Source of the DNA: JARRNJ01 sp037385045
Lineage (GTDB): Bacteria; Pseudomonadota; Gammaproteobacteria; JASBUN01
Length of the DNA stretch: 7,531 bases
NCBI GenBank assembly: GCA_037385045.1
Contig: JARRNJ010000108.1
Coordinates: forward strand, 1 to 7,531
Direction: 5' to 3'
Translations under genes and position numbers: made by a program
In this document: piece by piece, positions 6,323-7,531 of the stretch
How the letters are laid out: the number at the start of each line of letters is the position of its first letter
How positions within the stretch are numbered: the first letter of the stretch is position 1
Notes under the pieces: generated by a model
What the model was told of the DNA's origin: nothing
The model's input: the letters and a program-made list of their open reading frames with translations, nothing else
Database searches by the model: none

Positions 6323-6369
6323 TGCTTGGCTCCTTTCTCCACGAACGGTTATTGTTTAGTGTGTTGCAA

Positions 6370-6375
6370 ATTATA
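6370..6375 (-). promoter_or_regulatory. Candidate -10 box for the dehydrogenase-permease operon
   Basis: The minus strand reads TATAAT, an exact sigma70 -10 consensus, 47 bases before the dehydrogenase ATG in the 101-base divergent gap. A convincing -35 is not visible at the right spacing. I found no clear operator palindrome or plus-strand promoter for the epimerase here. Confidence 0.4.
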
Positions 6376-6423
6376 ACGCCAATGGCATCGGGCAGTCGGT
6401 GCCCTGAATTGTGAGGCGCCAGC

Positions 6424-7392
6424 ATGCGATACGCTCGAGTGTGTGTATTGGGTGGCAGCGGCTTTGTCGGCGGCCACCTGGCAAACCTGCTTTCGGAAAA
6501 TGGTTATCAGGTTCGCATCCCGTCCCGGCATCCGGAGCGGCATCGCGAGCTGCTGATTCTCCGCGGCGTGGAGATGGTTGCAGCGCCGCGCCTGGATGCC
6601 GCAACCCTGCGCGAGCACTTCGCCGGCTACGATGCCGTCATCAATCTGGTCGGCATTCTCAACGAAAAGCATGACGACGGGCGCGGTTTTCACGCCGCCC
6701 ACGTGCAGCTGGCCCGCAAGGTGGTGGATGCGTGCCGGGACAGCGGCGTGCAGCGGCTGCTGCACATGAGCGCCCTGGGCGCCGACGCCCGGGCCGGCGC
6801 CAGCCACTACCTCAAGAGCAAGGGTGAGGCGGAGGACCTGGTGCACGAGGCGGCTTCGGAGGACCTGCAGGTGACCAGCTTCCGCCCTTCGGTGATCTTC
6901 GGCCCGGGCGACAGCTTCTTCAGCCGCTTCGCGACGCTGCTCAAGCTGTCGCCGGTGGTCTTCCCCCTGGCCTGCCCCGACAGCCGCTTTGCGCCGGTCT
7001 ACGTCGGCGACGTGGTGCACGCATTCCTGCACGCCCTGGAGGACAAGGCCACCGCCGGCCAGCGCTACGACCTGTGCGGACCCAGCGCTTACACGCTGCG
7101 GGAGCTGGTGCAATACGCCGCCGCGTGCGCCGGGGTGCACCGCACCATCATCGGCCTCGGGCCGCGCAGCTCGCGCTGGCAGGCGCGGCTGCTGGAGCTG
7201 GCGCCGGGCAAGCCGTTTTCCCGGGACAACTACCGCTCCCTGCAGATCGACAGCGTCTGCGGCCAGGTGAACGGCCTGGAGGCGCTCGGTATCACGCCAA
7301 GCTCCGTGGAGGCGGTCGTGCCCGGATACCTGGGCAATAGCCAGTCGCGCCGCCGTTACGACGATTACCGCCGCCAGGCGCGGCGCGGCTGA
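6424..7392 (+). CDS. NDUFA9-like atypical SDR / NAD-dependent epimerase family protein
   Basis: This 322-residue Rossmann-fold protein belongs to the atypical short-chain dehydrogenase group that includes the NDUFA9 accessory subunit of complex I and bacterial relatives. The N-terminal nucleotide-binding motif is VCVLGGSGFVGGHLA (7-20), followed by a basic SRHPERHRE stretch (34-42). Further signs are AVINLVGILNE (71-81), LLHMSALGAD (112-121), the YxxxK pair Y129/K133 in SHYLKSKGEAED, and FRPSVIFGPGDSFFSRF (153-169). The DAVINLVGIL, SALGA and RPSVIFGPGD set is characteristic of this family rather than of sugar epimerases. Length is typical. The ATG at 6424 has GAGG 7 bases upstream. Its substrate is unknown; bacterial members are thought to act in redox, quinone or lipid-related roles. 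It stands alone on the plus strand, divergent from the dehydrogenase operon, with no complex I genes in view. Confidence 0.9.
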   Translation: MRYARVCVLGGSGFVGGHLANLLSENGYQVRIPSRHPERHRELLILRGVEMVAAPRLDAATLREHFAGYDAVINLVGILNEKHDDGRGFHAAHVQLARKVVDACRDSGVQRLLHMSALGADARAGASHYLKSKGEAEDLVHEAASEDLQVTSFRPSVIFGPGDSFFSRFATLLKLSPVVFPLACPDSRFAPVYVGDVVHAFLHALEDKATAGQRYDLCGPSAYTLRELVQYAAACAGVHRTIIGLGPRSSRWQARLLELAPGKPFSRDNYRSLQIDSVCGQVNGLEALGITPSSVEAVVPGYLGNSQSRRRYDDYRRQARRG

Positions 7393-7438
7393 TCCGCTAG
7401 GGACCGCGCCACACTGTTCATGGAAAGACCGCCGGCCC

Positions 7439-7477
7439 GTAGGGTGCGTTCGACGCCGCCAGGCGGCAACGCACCGT
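7439..7477. repeat. GTAGGGTG-type intergenic hairpin repeat (right copy)
   Basis: GGTGCGTT (7443-7450) and AACGCACC (7468-7475) form a perfect 8-base stem. The inside has a second GC stem, GCCGCC (7455-7460) with GGCGGC (7462-7467), likely closing with a shorter stem and small loop. The unit begins GTAGGGTG and ends CACCGT like the element at 10-40, although the arms differ. It lies 51 bases past the epimerase stop and has no T-run. Confidence 0.6.
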
Positions 7478-7480
7478 CTG

Positions 7481-7511
7481 TCCGCCGTGGCACCTCGCCA
7501 CACGCGGCGGA
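7481..7511. repeat. Bulged inverted repeat downstream of the epimerase
   Basis: TCCGCCG (7481-7487) pairs with CGGCGGA (7505-7511), and inside it TGGC (7488-7491) pairs with GCCA (7497-7500) with a 4-base bulge. It follows the GTAGGGTG element after only 3 bases and may be part of a larger composite repeat or a 3' end structure for the epimerase transcript. No T-run follows. No gene is seen from 7393 to the end of the window. Confidence 0.4.
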
Positions 7512-7531
7512 TACCGGCCCGCCCATCGGTG

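Noticed and set aside
4994..6376. A 460-codon open frame on the plus strand opposite the aldehyde dehydrogenase
   Set aside because: It has low-complexity composition and lies entirely over a gene with all its catalytic residues intact.
6352..6376. A plus-strand promoter TTGTTT...TTATAA for the epimerase
   Set aside because: The spacing between the two boxes is only 13 bases, too short for sigma70; the same AT-rich bases fit better as a minus-strand -10 box.
6349..7503. A 384-codon open frame on the minus strand opposite the epimerase
   Set aside because: It is antisense to a clear NDUFA9-like SDR and has no recognisable motif.
7393..7531. An intrinsic terminator after the epimerase
   Set aside because: Two GC-rich hairpins are present but neither is followed by a T-run, so they are listed as repeats rather than terminators.

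Overview
The window is GC-rich bacterial chromosomal DNA packed with protein-coding genes. It contains no rRNA, tRNA, CRISPR array, phage gene or transposase that I can see. The gene types fit a proteobacterium, probably a gammaproteobacterium: a malonate-type GntR regulator with MatB, TRAP transporter remains, an NDUFA9-like epimerase, and GTAGGGTG hairpin repeats between genes. I cannot name a genus.

Positions 95-3699 hold a malonate utilisation locus that has been gutted. A GntR/FCD regulator (MatR-like, minus strand) and malonyl-CoA synthetase matB (plus strand) diverge from an AT-rich control region with a clear palindromic operator. Downstream of the regulator one would expect a TRAP transporter (matP, matQ, matM) and malonyl-CoA decarboxylase (matA). 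Only the first ~37 codons of a DctP-type binding protein remain. They are joined directly, out of frame, to the last ~100 codons of a malonyl-CoA decarboxylase, and that remnant carries a second internal deletion of about 40 bases. A TauE/SafE-family membrane permease follows intact. The cell, or this assembly, therefore keeps malonate sensing and activation but has lost the TRAP importer and the decarboxylase here.

Positions 3709-6322 (minus strand) hold a two-gene unit: a succinate-semialdehyde dehydrogenase-like aldehyde dehydrogenase followed by an APC-family amino acid permease. A strong hairpin lies at their junction and contains the permease Shine-Dalgarno sequence. The pair suggests use of GABA, a polyamine or a related amine, but no aminotransferase is present. 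The permease and matB converge with only 9 bases between their stop codons, and both stops sit in one small palindrome.

Positions 6424-7392 (plus strand) encode an atypical SDR of the NDUFA9-like epimerase family, divergent from the dehydrogenase. The outermost ends (about 10-40 and 7439-7477) each carry a hairpin repeat that starts GTAGGGTG and ends CACCGT, lying about 50 bases past the stop of the adjacent gene.

The most notable observation is the matP::matA deletion scar. I see no convincing wholly new system.
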